Below are positions 1-9,927 of a stretch of DNA of 48,347 nt, in pieces. The notes beneath the pieces are model-generated. The model was not told the origin of the DNA. It saw only the letters and a list, made by a program, of their open reading frames with translations, and did not search any database. How positions within the stretch are numbered: position 1 is the stretch's first letter; the number at the start of each line of letters is the position of its first letter. A program made the position numbers and the translations under genes. The stretch comes from Nitrosomonadales bacterium (GTDB lineage: Bacteria > Pseudomonadota > Gammaproteobacteria > Burkholderiales > Gallionellaceae): NCBI GenBank assembly GCA_016218415.1, contig JACRED010000044.1:1-48347 (forward strand). The letters run 5' to 3'.

Positions 1-213
1 CGGTTCATCCCCACGCGCGTGGGGAACACTGCAGAATGTGGTTGACCAGGGGCGCATCCCGCGGTTCATCCCCACGCGCGTGGGGAACACCCGCTTTGCA
101 TTGCTGGCTCGGTGTTTGACTACGGTTCATCCCCACGCGCGTGGGGAACACGCTGACCAGGTGTCAGCGTGTTGCCAGCGATCGCGGTTCATCCCCACGC
201 GCGTGGGGAACAC
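1..213 (-). CRISPR. Type I-E CRISPR array, leader-proximal end (4 repeats, 3 spacers visible)
   Basis: Four identical 29-bp repeats lie at 1-29, 62-90, 123-151 and 185-213. They are separated by spacers of 32, 32 and 33 bp (30-61, 91-122, 152-184). Read on the minus strand, each repeat begins GTGTTCCCC, holds a CCCCACGCGCGTGGGG palindrome and ends GATGAACCG, which is the usual type I-E layout with a stem cut by Cas6e. The array is transcribed on the minus strand, away from cas2. Repeat 185-213 is therefore leader-proximal and 152-184 is the newest spacer seen. The array continues beyond the left edge, so total length is unknown. The lack of any repeat decay fits a leader-proximal part of a functional array. 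No spacer target could be identified from sequence alone. Confidence 0.98.
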
Positions 214-1471
<1,258 letters not shown>

Positions 1472-1526
1472 ATACAGTGCAATCAGCCCGGCAGGGCGAA
1501 CAGCACGAGACACCGGCAGTAAAATT

Positions 1527-1901
1527 TCATATCCCGATCCGATGCAACAATGGGCGGCTGCGCAAAGTTTTTCCAGTGAAAACGGTAAACTTCCCCAGCA
1601 AGCCTTCCGGCTCACGGAGTAGTTGTTCTAACCAGACCGCCGGTTCATCAGGACGGTACGACGGAACCCGCAACAGAATCACCGCAGGCGGCGGAGCATA
1701 GTTACGCGCAAACAACAGCTCGCCATAATCCCGGTCAAACGTCACCAGCCAGCGGCCCTCTTCCCGTGCAAGCGCAAGCACCTTCGTGTCGCCATCCCCG
1801 GAATGAGATTCGGCAATGGACAGCACGTCATACCCCGACGCGCGCAACACAGCAACAGATGGCGCAGGAAAATTTTCGTTAACCAACCAGCGCACTTTCA
1901 T
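1527..1901 (-). CDS. DUF5615 PIN-like toxin, probable VapC-type partner
   Basis: Protein of 124 residues from ATG 1901, recognised as a DUF5615 (PIN-like) protein. The pattern LVNENFP near residues 6-12, GDGDTKVLALAREEGR at 36-50 and LVTFDRDYGEL at 52-62 is typical. PIN-like domains are usually Mg-dependent RNases and, when paired with a DUF433 protein, are taken as toxins. Its start codon overlaps the antitoxin stop by 4 nt (ATGA). A longer frame to 2027 exists but lies inside the antitoxin gene. It sits between cas6e and cas1, in the same orientation as the cas genes. The first acidic position reads N-E-N where many relatives have D-E-N; whether this affects activity cannot be told from sequence alone. 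Confidence 0.88.
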   Translation of the reverse strand: MKVRWLVNENFPAPSVAVLRASGYDVLSIAESHSGDGDTKVLALAREEGRWLVTFDRDYGELLFARNYAPPPAVILLRVPSYRPDEPAVWLEQLLREPEGLLGKFTVFTGKTLRSRPLLHRIGI

Positions 1902-2137
1902 GCAGTCACTTTCCCCACGGCTACAAAGGTTTCTTCCTTGAACAACTCCGAAGCAAAGCTCAAGGCCGCCAGCACATCTTCCCGGCTGATATGGGGATAA
2001 GAGACAAGCACATCTTCCATCGTCCACCCATCCGCCAAGCGCTCTAAAATCAGCTCCACTGAAATGCGCGTGCCCTTGATAATCGGCTTGCCAACCAGCA
2101 CCGCCGGATTCACCTCAATGCGATCTTTCCAGTTCAT
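1898..2137 (-). CDS. DUF433 antitoxin (VapB-like)
   Basis: DUF433 protein of 79 residues. The core IEVNPAVLVGKPIIKGTRIS (residues 7-26), followed by VELILERLADGWTMEDVLVSYPHI, is the family signature and forms a winged-helix-like DNA-binding fold in known members. DUF433 proteins are the usual upstream partners of DUF5615 PIN-like proteins and are presumed antitoxin and autorepressor. An AGGAG element lies 6-7 nt before the start (2144-2148). The 110 bp between this gene and the cas6e stop (2138-2247) could hold its own promoter, but only weak hexamers are visible. The location inside a cas operon is unusual. Confidence 0.9.
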   Translation of the reverse strand: MNWKDRIEVNPAVLVGKPIIKGTRISVELILERLADGWTMEDVLVSYPHISREDVLAALSFASELFKEETFVAVGKVTA

Positions 2138-2247
2138 GTTTGCTCCTCATTCAATCAAAAGTCTAAGCCGCAAGTATCCGCTCAAATCCGCCGAACCAGC
2201 AATAGGCCGCAGCCGAAGGCTTTGGCGTGGCCGATGCAGCAAGTTTC

Positions 2248-2922
2248 TCATGCTATCTGCACCACCGACATAAGCCCAAGTCCCATGGCCTTGCCATGCC
2301 CAATACCGGCTTGCAGCGCAGTCCTGAAATTGCCCGGTTCGGTAACCATGAGAATACCGTCGTACAGCACAGAATAAACCCGGATACCATTGCCCGTATG
2401 TTGCTTTCCTCGGAGCATCTGCTCCTGAGAAATCCGCACATCAATACGCGCCTGCGGCGCTTCTGAAAAATCGAAGGATGCCAATTGAGGTAGCGAAAAT
2501 CCATGCTGCTTCCCTTTTCTTTCAAGCCATGCTTCCTGCTCATCCGTCCGCACTAACCCCAGCCGTTTACCTTCGCGCTTCACACACGGGTTGGCTCGCA
2601 GTCTGAAACGAAAGCGCTGCCCGGCCTTGAGTGAATCGAGTTTGAGTCGAACCTTCAGATCAATCGCAGAATCGGCATTTGCCAACCACCCCTGCACACC
2701 AACGCCAGCCCAATCCGGCATTGACTTGCTTTGCACAAGAATGCGCGGACACCCAGCGGGATCAGTCTCCGGCTCAAGCCTCCACAGAAATTCACCTTCA
2801 GGGCATTTCTTGTCTGGTGGGCTGAATGCCCGACACAGAGTGGAATGCAACTGATAAGGATCGGACAAATCGCGTCGAGCCTCGCGGCAACTTGGGTCCA
2901 GGTGAATTCTATGCAGAAACAT
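2248..2922 (-). CDS. cas6e: Cas6e, crRNA-processing endoribonuclease (CasE)
   Basis: Cas6e of 224 residues, the metal-independent RNase that cuts the repeat hairpin and stays bound to the 3' end of the crRNA in Cascade. DPYQLHSTLCRAF at 21-33 holds Y23 and H26, matching the catalytic region known from Thermus Cas6e. The C-terminal glycine-rich loop GIGHGKAMGLGLMSV (about 206-220) is the RAMP signature. It overlaps the cas5 3' end by 14 bp. After it the operon is interrupted by the DUF433/DUF5615 pair before cas1. Confidence 0.96.
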   Translation of the reverse strand: MFLHRIHLDPSCREARRDLSDPYQLHSTLCRAFSPPDKKCPEGEFLWRLEPETDPAGCPRILVQSKSMPDWAGVGVQGWLANADSAIDLKVRLKLDSLKAGQRFRFRLRANPCVKREGKRLGLVRTDEQEAWLERKGKQHGFSLPQLASFDFSEAPQARIDVRISQEQMLRGKQHTGNGIRVYSVLYDGILMVTEPGNFRTALQAGIGHGKAMGLGLMSVVQIA

Positions 2923-3604
2923 GCGTCACCTCCTGAGGGAAGTCGATCAACTCTGACCGTACAAACCTCGATCCGAAACGTCGTTCGGCAAATGAAGACA
3001 GCGGCTGATCCATCTTGAGCACGCCTGATCCGTCGTCGGACTCAAAGGAGACCAATAGCTGTTCAGGCGGCTTCTCCCATTTTCGTGTTGAACTGATCCA
3101 CGGCCACTGTGCCAAGGCTTCATGCAATGGTGCATCCAGCAATCCATTTTCAATCCAGATTGGCTCGGAAGGCACATAGGGTTTTCGTCCCAATGCCAAA
3201 GTCCACACCGGATTTTGCAGGGCGGCATAGATCCGTTCCAACAATAGACGATCCTCGCATTCCAAACCGACAAGAAAAGCTGCGTCAGCAAGATAATCGC
3301 GTTGAGAAGGAACCCCATCTTTGGATGGTTTTCCATCCGCCTTGATGATGGTATCGGTTGTAGCACACCCCGCTGTCTGGTAGTCACGCTTGGGCACTCC
3401 CGGCCTGTCGTGACGTATCCCCATGGACAGGCGCGTTAGTGGCTCTAGATTAATCCAATTCTCGCGATCAATCCCCATGGCGGCGGCTATGAGGCCGATG
3501 ACGCCGGACTTACTCGGCTCTTTCCCTGTATCGCGCTGGTCAAAGCGGCTGGTGGTACCCCACGATTGCATGGGTCCCATCAGGCGAAGCAACAAGGTCG
3601 GCAT
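2909..3604 (-). CDS. cas5e: Cas5e, Cascade subunit CasD
   Basis: Cas5e of 231 residues. It caps the 5' handle of the crRNA in Cascade. The N-terminus MPTLLLRLMGPMQSWGTTSRF, followed by RDTGKEPSKSGVIGLIAAAMG, is the standard type I-E Cas5 signature. It starts 3 bp after the cas7 stop and overlaps cas6e by 14 bp. The length is normal and no catalytic role is expected in this subtype, where Cas6e does the processing. Confidence 0.96.
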   Translation of the reverse strand: MPTLLLRLMGPMQSWGTTSRFDQRDTGKEPSKSGVIGLIAAAMGIDRENWINLEPLTRLSMGIRHDRPGVPKRDYQTAGCATTDTIIKADGKPSKDGVPSQRDYLADAAFLVGLECEDRLLLERIYAALQNPVWTLALGRKPYVPSEPIWIENGLLDAPLHEALAQWPWISSTRKWEKPPEQLLVSFESDDGSGVLKMDQPLSSFAERRFGSRFVRSELIDFPQEVTHVSA

Positions 3605-3607
3605 GGA

Positions 3608-4732
3608 TTACTCCTGTATGGTCGCAAGAACTCCATCCAGCAGTTCCTGTAAAGATGCGGCAGAGTTTCCGAATCCATCCAGCTTGGCATCCGTTAAATT
3701 AAGCACCCAGGTTTTTTCCTCGCCACCGAATGCGGACTGCAAAACCTTGGCCTTCTTGGCAAGCTCCTCCGCTGATCTTCTGGTTAGCGATTCATCCTTT
3801 TTTACTCGAATAGCTGTCTCAAATGCGTTGGCAAAATTGCGGGGGGCTGTGTTGCGGCGTACCGAAACAGCCACGAACTCCGGCGGATTGTGAGCAGCGA
3901 ATGTATTCTGTTTGCCGGTGGGTTCGGCTACTACGAAGCCTTCAAGAAATGCATGCAAACCCTTGCTCGCCAGCTCCGTATCGTTCTGGAGATTGAACAC
4001 CAGCTTATCCCAGTCCACCGCAGCATAGCGGTAGAAACAAGCCGAATTAAATTCCACCGTACCCATCATATCGGCACCGGCAGTATCCTCGGGCTTGAGG
4101 TCGTCCACGGCAGTGTAGAAGTCGAATTCCCGCTCCACAGCATGAGTCGAAATGGCGTGTGCAACTTGGCAAGCGGCGTTCTGGTTTTTCTCTGGCATTA
4201 CAGCCAACATACGTCCGAACAATGCGACATCCACACTCAGTCGTGACTTGTTTTCTCCGTCGAGAGCATCATTGACACTCTGCACAACTTCGTCCGAAAG
4301 CTTTGCCTTGAGAAGTTCGGCATAAGACTCTGTAATGACTTTTACCAGAGCATCGATTTCCCTTGGGCTCAAGAACAGCAATACATCTGTCTTTCTTTCC
4401 TTGTCTACTTTTACCTTTTTGTTACTACCAAGGCAGGATACAGCGGCCTCGGTTGCCTTCACCAGATTTTCTTCTGTGAAACCCTTCTGATCCTGAATTT
4501 TTGGTTGTATGCGTTTCTTGAGGGCATCCACGATACGCTTCGTTCTGTCAGCCACCCAATCTTTGTTTTGCTCCTTAAAATATTCCCGCACCGCCCGCTT
4601 GAGGCATTGGCTGGACACGCGGGCGCGACGGGTGCCGCCGAAAAGTGCGTCTTTCGGAGCACCCGTGTCGTCGCGGTTCAGGTTCGACGGGGCAAAGTTC
4701 TGCAAGGCATGAATCTCGATAATCGTTTTCAT
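3608..4732 (-). CDS. cas7e: Cas7e, Cascade backbone subunit CasC
   Basis: Cas7e of 374 residues from ATG 4732 (MKTIIEIHALQNFAPSNLNR). Several copies form the helical backbone that holds the crRNA spacer. Typical segments are APKDALFGGTRRARVSSQCLKR near residues 25-46, VDVALFGRM and DFYTAVDDL. An open frame extends upstream to 4807, but the chosen start overlaps the cse2 stop by 4 nt (ATGA) and matches the family N-terminus. Confidence 0.96.
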   Translation of the reverse strand: MKTIIEIHALQNFAPSNLNRDDTGAPKDALFGGTRRARVSSQCLKRAVREYFKEQNKDWVADRTKRIVDALKKRIQPKIQDQKGFTEENLVKATEAAVSCLGSNKKVKVDKERKTDVLLFLSPREIDALVKVITESYAELLKAKLSDEVVQSVNDALDGENKSRLSVDVALFGRMLAVMPEKNQNAACQVAHAISTHAVEREFDFYTAVDDLKPEDTAGADMMGTVEFNSACFYRYAAVDWDKLVFNLQNDTELASKGLHAFLEGFVVAEPTGKQNTFAAHNPPEFVAVSVRRNTAPRNFANAFETAIRVKKDESLTRRSAEELAKKAKVLQSAFGGEEKTWVLNLTDAKLDGFGNSAASLQELLDGVLATIQE

Positions 4733-5265
4733 TCGCTGATCTCCTTTTCGTTTTGATATTCGGTAGCTGTCTCGTGATTTAGGTTTCGGTAGAAGTCGCG
4801 TGCCCAAGCGTTCTGAGTGCGCTTCTGGTCGTCATTCCAGTTCAGAAGGCCAGTTTTCTTATCCGTGTCCCATAGCATTGTTGCAAAGTCCAGGTTGTAG
4901 TCCTTAAGCAACGCGACCATCTGGCGCAGGCGGTGTGGTAACTGGTCGGGATCGGAATCCAGTAGGGTGATGAAGCGGCGTTCGGTACTCGTGGAGCCAC
5001 TTGCCACCTGATGTGACGCGCACGCCTTCCCGATAGGCACAAGTTGCCCCTTCTGACCTTCTCGCCAGTGTGTCGCCCAAAGGCCTGCCACCAGATATAA
5101 CATTTCCCTCCGCCAGAAATTGTCTTCCCCCTTAAGAAAGGGCTCGACATAGGGGTAGGCTTGTGCGAATTTCCCCGGATCAAAAGCCAAGCTTCGCCGT
5201 AACACCGCTCTCACCTTGGTGTCCTTTTCGTTCAGGCCTTCCAGCCATTGGATAAATCCATTCAT
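4729..5265 (-). CDS. cse2: Cse2, Cascade small subunit CasB
   Basis: Cse2/CasB of 178 residues, the small subunit present as a dimer in type I-E Cascade that stabilises the R-loop. The family pattern is seen in VRAVLRRSLAFDPG, FWRREMLYLVAGLWATHW and ERRFITLLDSDPDQLPHRLRQMVALL. It overlaps cse1 and cas7 by 4 nt each, so all three are probably translationally coupled. Confidence 0.94.
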   Translation of the reverse strand: MNGFIQWLEGLNEKDTKVRAVLRRSLAFDPGKFAQAYPYVEPFLKGEDNFWRREMLYLVAGLWATHWREGQKGQLVPIGKACASHQVASGSTSTERRFITLLDSDPDQLPHRLRQMVALLKDYNLDFATMLWDTDKKTGLLNWNDDQKRTQNAWARDFYRNLNHETATEYQNEKEISE

Positions 5266-6902
5266 GCCTCCTCCTTCTGTGGTTCGAGTTTCAGAATCTC
5301 GTCGTTCAGTTCCTTAAATTTGCGCCGTACCGGCCCCTCGGCTTTCACCAGTGCTCGGATGGCCCATGCATCGCCCGTGGAAACGGATGCGCTATGCTGT
5401 GCCCAGGCCGACATCAAGGTGTCTCGAACGGTTTTCAACCATTGGCAGAGGATGTCATCTGGGTCTTGCTCAAGAGTGTAGTTACCCAAGATTTCATGAA
5501 AACGAAATTCAAGAGTTGACCAATACCATGGAACCGCATTTACGGATTGAGCGAAGCGTTTAATGTCGGAAAGCTGTACGTCGCGCGTACCAGTTGTATC
5601 GTGAGAAAGAAGCGCTTTTGCAAAGCTTCCGATACTACTGGCGAGACAGGTCTTAATTCCATCATCCCCATTCCATAAAGATTTTCCGGCATCTTCAGCC
5701 TCAATCAACATAACTCGAATGTCATGTCGAATATCGCGATTTCCCAATATTGCTTCAGGAAGTACGAAATATTCCTTCCTCCAGAAAGCGATATTTGGTC
5801 GAGGCGGAAAATACCTCTGCCCAAGAATCATCACGCCTCTCGGCAGCCTTTTGCGATCAACTCTTGTGAGCATTACGGCATGCTCAATGACTCTTGGCGC
5901 GAGGCGTGTATCGTCAGGAAGGAGAGAATCAAAATCTCTCCAAAATCCCTTATCCTTAAACTGAACTGTGAATCTTTTCTTTAACTTGTTCTTGGTTTCT
6001 TTATCCGTAATTTCCCTAATTTCGTACCCGAGCATAGGATCGTAGTCCAGTGATTCCTTGTACCCAACTCCAGATGCAAAACCCAGCTCGGTTATTTCAC
6101 TCGAAGGCAATTCCTTAAAAAGGATCGAGCGTGTTCGCCATGTAAAAAGGTCGACAAACCCTGTAGCACCTCTTTCTACGGCACGGTCTTTTTCTTTCCC
6201 CGATTTTTTGTCCAACAATTTAGTTGCGGTTTTCAGGTACACCATAGTCTCTGGCTCCTTTTCCCACATGGGAATATCGGCCTGCATTACCGCCTGATTT
6301 TGAGGGACAAGACAGAAGAGAAGGGTGTCGCAAAGGTTCAACCCAACAGGAATTGCCATCACAGAGCCAGCCGATGGTGCCGTTCCGGTATGTGCGATTT
6401 CACTTTTCCCTGCGGATACGGCGAAGGTCTGTGTGGCAAGTAACCACCGAACGGCGGTAGCAGGCTTGATGCTGCCAGATGCAGTTGTATCCACATGATC
6501 GAAGAGCACCTTGGCATTGTCGGCGTTGTGTTCGGCAGCAAGCGCCGTCCAAGCTCTCCAAGTATTCGGCGCGAATGTTGGAATCTGGCCGAACGGATAC
6601 TCTTCATCAAACAGCCAGAACCTATCCCGCCATTTTTCCAGATAAGTCGTAATTTTTTCGCTGGGCAATCCTTCTTTGAATAATGTCTTGGCTTGATTTA
6701 TGTCGGTCGGCCCTTCCAGCGCGCGGTACAACACCGCGAGTAAAAAGCGATGAAGTGCTGCCACCACCAACGGTGACGGGTCCTCAATGGTCGCAATTTT
6801 TTTGGCTCGCAGCAGCGTGTCGTGGATGCCCAGTTCGTCGCGGGTTCCATCGAGGAATCGCACCGGTATCCATTTCTCGTCTATCAGGTTGAATCGGCTC
6901 AT
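5262..6902 (-). CDS. cse1: Cse1 (Cas8e), Cascade large subunit CasA
   Basis: Cse1/Cas8e of 546 residues, the large subunit that reads the PAM and recruits Cas3. The N-terminus MSRFNLIDEKWIPVRFLDGT is characteristic, as are LFDEEYPFGQIPTF, HTGTAPSAGSVMAIPVGLNL and the C-terminal helical bundle. It overlaps cas3 and cse2 by 4 nt each. The stretch is visibly more AT-rich than the downstream housekeeping genes, which suggests the cas operon was acquired horizontally. The length is in the usual range, with no frameshift. Confidence 0.95.
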   Translation of the reverse strand: MSRFNLIDEKWIPVRFLDGTRDELGIHDTLLRAKKIATIEDPSPLVVAALHRFLLAVLYRALEGPTDINQAKTLFKEGLPSEKITTYLEKWRDRFWLFDEEYPFGQIPTFAPNTWRAWTALAAEHNADNAKVLFDHVDTTASGSIKPATAVRWLLATQTFAVSAGKSEIAHTGTAPSAGSVMAIPVGLNLCDTLLFCLVPQNQAVMQADIPMWEKEPETMVYLKTATKLLDKKSGKEKDRAVERGATGFVDLFTWRTRSILFKELPSSEITELGFASGVGYKESLDYDPMLGYEIREITDKETKNKLKKRFTVQFKDKGFWRDFDSLLPDDTRLAPRVIEHAVMLTRVDRKRLPRGVMILGQRYFPPRPNIAFWRKEYFVLPEAILGNRDIRHDIRVMLIEAEDAGKSLWNGDDGIKTCLASSIGSFAKALLSHDTTGTRDVQLSDIKRFAQSVNAVPWYWSTLEFRFHEILGNYTLEQDPDDILCQWLKTVRDTLMSAWAQHSASVSTGDAWAIRALVKAEGPVRRKFKELNDEILKLEPQKEEA

Positions 6903-9550
6903 TCGGCCTCCGTTGGTTCGTAAACTAATCCCAAGTCGTCATCCAGTCGCACCTTCGCATCCTCCGTCCAGCGTCCTTGCGCGTCCAGTGTAAGCGGAAA
7001 GCAATTGCGCAAGAGTGGCGAATTCTTCCATCCTTCCGGCACGCCGCGCGCACGAAGTTTATTGACCACACCTTGGCGTGAAATACTCACAGCCTGGAGA
7101 TACCACCGTTTTGCTTGATCGAAATCCGGCAGCGCTTCAGAGCTGAATTCGTCATCCGGAAATAACGGGATAACGACAATCGAGTCTTCGCCAAGTCGAG
7201 TCTTGACCATGAGTGTTCGATGTACACCGGGTTCGTCTTCATCGTAAAGAACGAATCGAGCCGGATCATTCCACGATGCATCGTCGGGAAAGCCTATGAT
7301 CGCTTTATTCGCCTCCCCTCTGTGGGCAATAACTTCACCGTCTTCCGCCACCAAGGATTTCTCCAGCCGTTCCCGCAAGGATTCCGGTACGTCAACTTTC
7401 TCTTCATAAACCGCTTGCACCAGGGTGTCGATTTCATCCGGTAGTGTCAGGCTCTGTTTCGCCTGCAAAAGAATCCATGTGTGCAACAGAATATCCTCGC
7501 GGTATACAGCGCCCCACCAGAGAAATTTCCCAAATGAAGGAGGTTCGTCGCCAGCAAGTCCCGCAACCAGAAGAATCGGCTCTGAAACAGGTCTGGATTT
7601 CCGCTTGTGCCTCCACATGCGTCCGGCTCTCTGAAGCATAAGGTCAATGGGCGCAAGGTCGGTTACGATCAGGTCAAAATCAAGGTCAAGGCTCTGTTCC
7701 GCCACTTGGGTAGCGATGAGGATTTTTCGGCCTGACCGATCTCCCGTCTCACCGAATGTTTCCAAGGCATGGTCTTCGCGTTTCTGCCGCCGTTCAGCAG
7801 GGAAGCGGGCGTGGAAAATATACACTTCTGTCCCATCGGCAAGGCGTTTGCCAATACGTTGGCCTTCGCGCTCCAGCGGCTCGCCCTCAGGAAAAAGCCG
7901 ATACAAGTCTTGCGCTCGCTGCACCGTATTAACAAGCGCCAAGCCCATGCCGCCATTGGCAAGGTGTACTTCCAGCTTACAACGTATGCTGGGCAAATCC
8001 GCAGAGATGCCCTGTAACTTTAGCGTCAGTCGCCGTGCAGGATCGGCCTCGAAATGTTTTTGCATCGCCTCTTCGCCGGGGCAGAATACTGAAAGGCGTG
8101 GATACGCCTTCTGTTGTTCAGGCAACGTACCGTCCACCGCTTTTGCCAATGCTTCACGGATTGACGGTGGCAGCGTGGCGGACAGAAGAATTACCGATGA
8201 ACCTAATGCCAGCAGCCAACGCAGCAGATGAACCAGAAGCGTACCGGTGTAAGCGTCGTAAGCATGTATCTCGTCGAAAATCACTACGCGGTTTGCCAGA
8301 CCCCACATGCGAACGAAGTTGTGTCGCACGGGCAAAATAGGCAGCAAAGCCTGGTCAACAGTCCCTACGCCGTATTCGGAGAGAAGCGCCCGCTTCTTGT
8401 TGGTGAACCATTCTCCCGCACGAACTTCGCCGCCCATGCTGGGATCATGGATGCCCGAAAGACGCAAATTCTGGAAAGTATCGTTGAGTAACGTCCCGCC
8501 ATGCAGCAGTTGCAGGTCAAGCTTTCGATCTGAACCTTGATCGCGCAAGAATTTAAGGGTTCGCTTGAACATGGCATTACCCGTAGCCTTGGTTGGCAAT
8601 GCCACATACAAACCACGATGCCCGAAACGACGCTGCAACTCCAAGTGAGCGAAATAAGCGGCCTCGGTCTTGCCCTCGCCCATGGGCGCTTCCACCAGCA
8701 GGATAGCTGGCCCCTTCAGATTAACTACAGCATCAGCGACCGCTTGCTGCAAGGGACGCGGAGAAAATTTAAAAACCTGCTCGAAGGATTTTGGTTCCAA
8801 GGAAAGTGGTGTGCGTGGCTCCCATCCGATTGCATCCAATGCCTGCCCAGCACGGACTCTGCGTTTTTGGAGCCATCCCTCCAGATCATCACAATCTTCG
8901 GTGTTGCCGAAGGAGAACCAATCTTCATTGGAGCCAATCCAGTCAGCAAAGCTGGTGAGGCCAGACAACAACATGAAGTCAGGGCCAGTGAGGGTTTGTT
9001 TTGTGGGAATCTTGATGGGCTTGAAAACTTCCAGCACTGCTTCCACAAGGCCTCGGCGGACTTGCACCCAATCATCCTTGCCAATGGCGCGTCTATCGCC
9101 TTCCAAATTATTGAGGGTTATTGGCGAAGCCCTATTCCCGTGATGACATCCCACCGCATCGGCCACCAGCTCCGCCATTTCATTTGGCCAGTCCATCTCC
9201 CGCAACAACTCTGTCAGGGCGATCTGGCTCACGAAGGCGTGGTTGATCTCGGTATTCGGGCTACGAGTTGGTTGCAGGCCAGACATGTCCAACCATTTGC
9301 ACTGGAAACCCGGACAGGCTTTCCCCAGATCATGGCAGGCGATCACGAGCAACAACCATGGCCGAGCATCCTCCCATTCCATCCCCAAACATGCTGCCAT
9401 TCTCTTTCGGGTAGATTCTGGTTCGCGCGTCAAGATAGCGTCCGCACTGGCAGCCACATCCAGCAAATGGAGAATGAGGGGGTGCCATCTTGCGTCCCCA
9501 TCCTTGCTCGTTTTTGCCCAGAGGCTTGCCAATGCGTGATCCATTTTCAC
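6899..9550 (-). CDS. cas3: Cas3, HD nuclease-helicase
   Basis: Cas3 of 883 residues, the effector nuclease-helicase recruited by Cascade to degrade target DNA. The N-terminal HD domain has HPLILHLLDVA (H23, H28), CHDLGK (H73, D74) and CHHGN (H136, H137). The SF2 helicase part has Walker A GEGKT at 291-295, DEIH at 426-429, SAT at 457-459 and QRAGRMWRH late in domain 2. The likely start is GTG 9550 with AGGTG 6 nt upstream; ATG 9544 is an alternative. It is the first gene of the cas operon, and all active-site elements are present, so interference looks intact. Confidence 0.97.
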   Translation of the reverse strand: MKMDHALASLWAKTSKDGDARWHPLILHLLDVAASADAILTREPESTRKRMAACLGMEWEDARPWLLLVIACHDLGKACPGFQCKWLDMSGLQPTRSPNTEINHAFVSQIALTELLREMDWPNEMAELVADAVGCHHGNRASPITLNNLEGDRRAIGKDDWVQVRRGLVEAVLEVFKPIKIPTKQTLTGPDFMLLSGLTSFADWIGSNEDWFSFGNTEDCDDLEGWLQKRRVRAGQALDAIGWEPRTPLSLEPKSFEQVFKFSPRPLQQAVADAVVNLKGPAILLVEAPMGEGKTEAAYFAHLELQRRFGHRGLYVALPTKATGNAMFKRTLKFLRDQGSDRKLDLQLLHGGTLLNDTFQNLRLSGIHDPSMGGEVRAGEWFTNKKRALLSEYGVGTVDQALLPILPVRHNFVRMWGLANRVVIFDEIHAYDAYTGTLLVHLLRWLLALGSSVILLSATLPPSIREALAKAVDGTLPEQQKAYPRLSVFCPGEEAMQKHFEADPARRLTLKLQGISADLPSIRCKLEVHLANGGMGLALVNTVQRAQDLYRLFPEGEPLEREGQRIGKRLADGTEVYIFHARFPAERRQKREDHALETFGETGDRSGRKILIATQVAEQSLDLDFDLIVTDLAPIDLMLQRAGRMWRHKRKSRPVSEPILLVAGLAGDEPPSFGKFLWWGAVYREDILLHTWILLQAKQSLTLPDEIDTLVQAVYEEKVDVPESLRERLEKSLVAEDGEVIAHRGEANKAIIGFPDDASWNDPARFVLYDEDEPGVHRTLMVKTRLGEDSIVVIPLFPDDEFSSEALPDFDQAKRWYLQAVSISRQGVVNKLRARGVPEGWKNSPLLRNCFPLTLDAQGRWTEDAKVRLDDDLGLVYEPTEAE

Positions 9551-9927
9551 CTACATCACCTCTTGATGACCGGAGAGCGGATGCCACTTTGGTTCAGCCA
9601 GATATTTTTCATCGGCCTTACCCCAGTAGTTGAATATCGTATCTCCTCGTTGCTCTGGTATGTTTGGCGTTTTTGGTTCTTGGTTTTTTCGGTTGCTGGG
9701 AAGTGTATACCCGTGGGTGCCTCAAAACATGAGCCTGCTACCAATTTTTGAGCCTCAAATAATCTATTTGACGCGATGTTCCGCTTCTCATGCAGGGATA
9801 CAAGATGGTGCAGCCGATCCAATCGCCCCTCCCCGACTGATGAATAAAAAATTGTACGCCCAAAATATAGGGAAAACCGCGAGGAAAATTTCCCGGGAAG
9901 CCACCCTTGCTATGGGATAATCGCGCC
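9551..9927. promoter_or_regulatory. cas3/uvrD divergent intergenic region
   Basis: This stretch of 377 bp should hold the promoters for the cas operon (minus) and uvrD (plus). It is AT-rich towards cas3. Two similar dyads are visible: CTCAAAACATGAG at 9721-9733 and TTTGAGCCTCAAA at 9747-9759, with centres 26 bp apart; they could bind a regulator. A GATAAT hexamer at 9916-9921 lies only 6 bp before the uvrD ATG. No convincing -35/-10 pair for cas3 was found. An open frame on the minus strand (9556-9822) shows no protein features. Confidence 0.4.

Noticed and set aside
1472..1615. N-terminal extension of cas1 by 48 codons
   Set aside because: It overlaps the toxin gene and has no Cas1 similarity; MADLLPPLKP at 1471 places all catalytic residues at the expected numbers.
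2138..2247. CreTA-like small RNA antitoxin with a degenerate CRISPR repeat between cas6e and the TA pair
   Set aside because: No stretch resembling the repeat or its 5' handle was found on either strand.
9556..9822. 88-codon minus-strand frame upstream of cas3
   Set aside because: No domain, poor ribosome site, and it fills the region needed for promoters.
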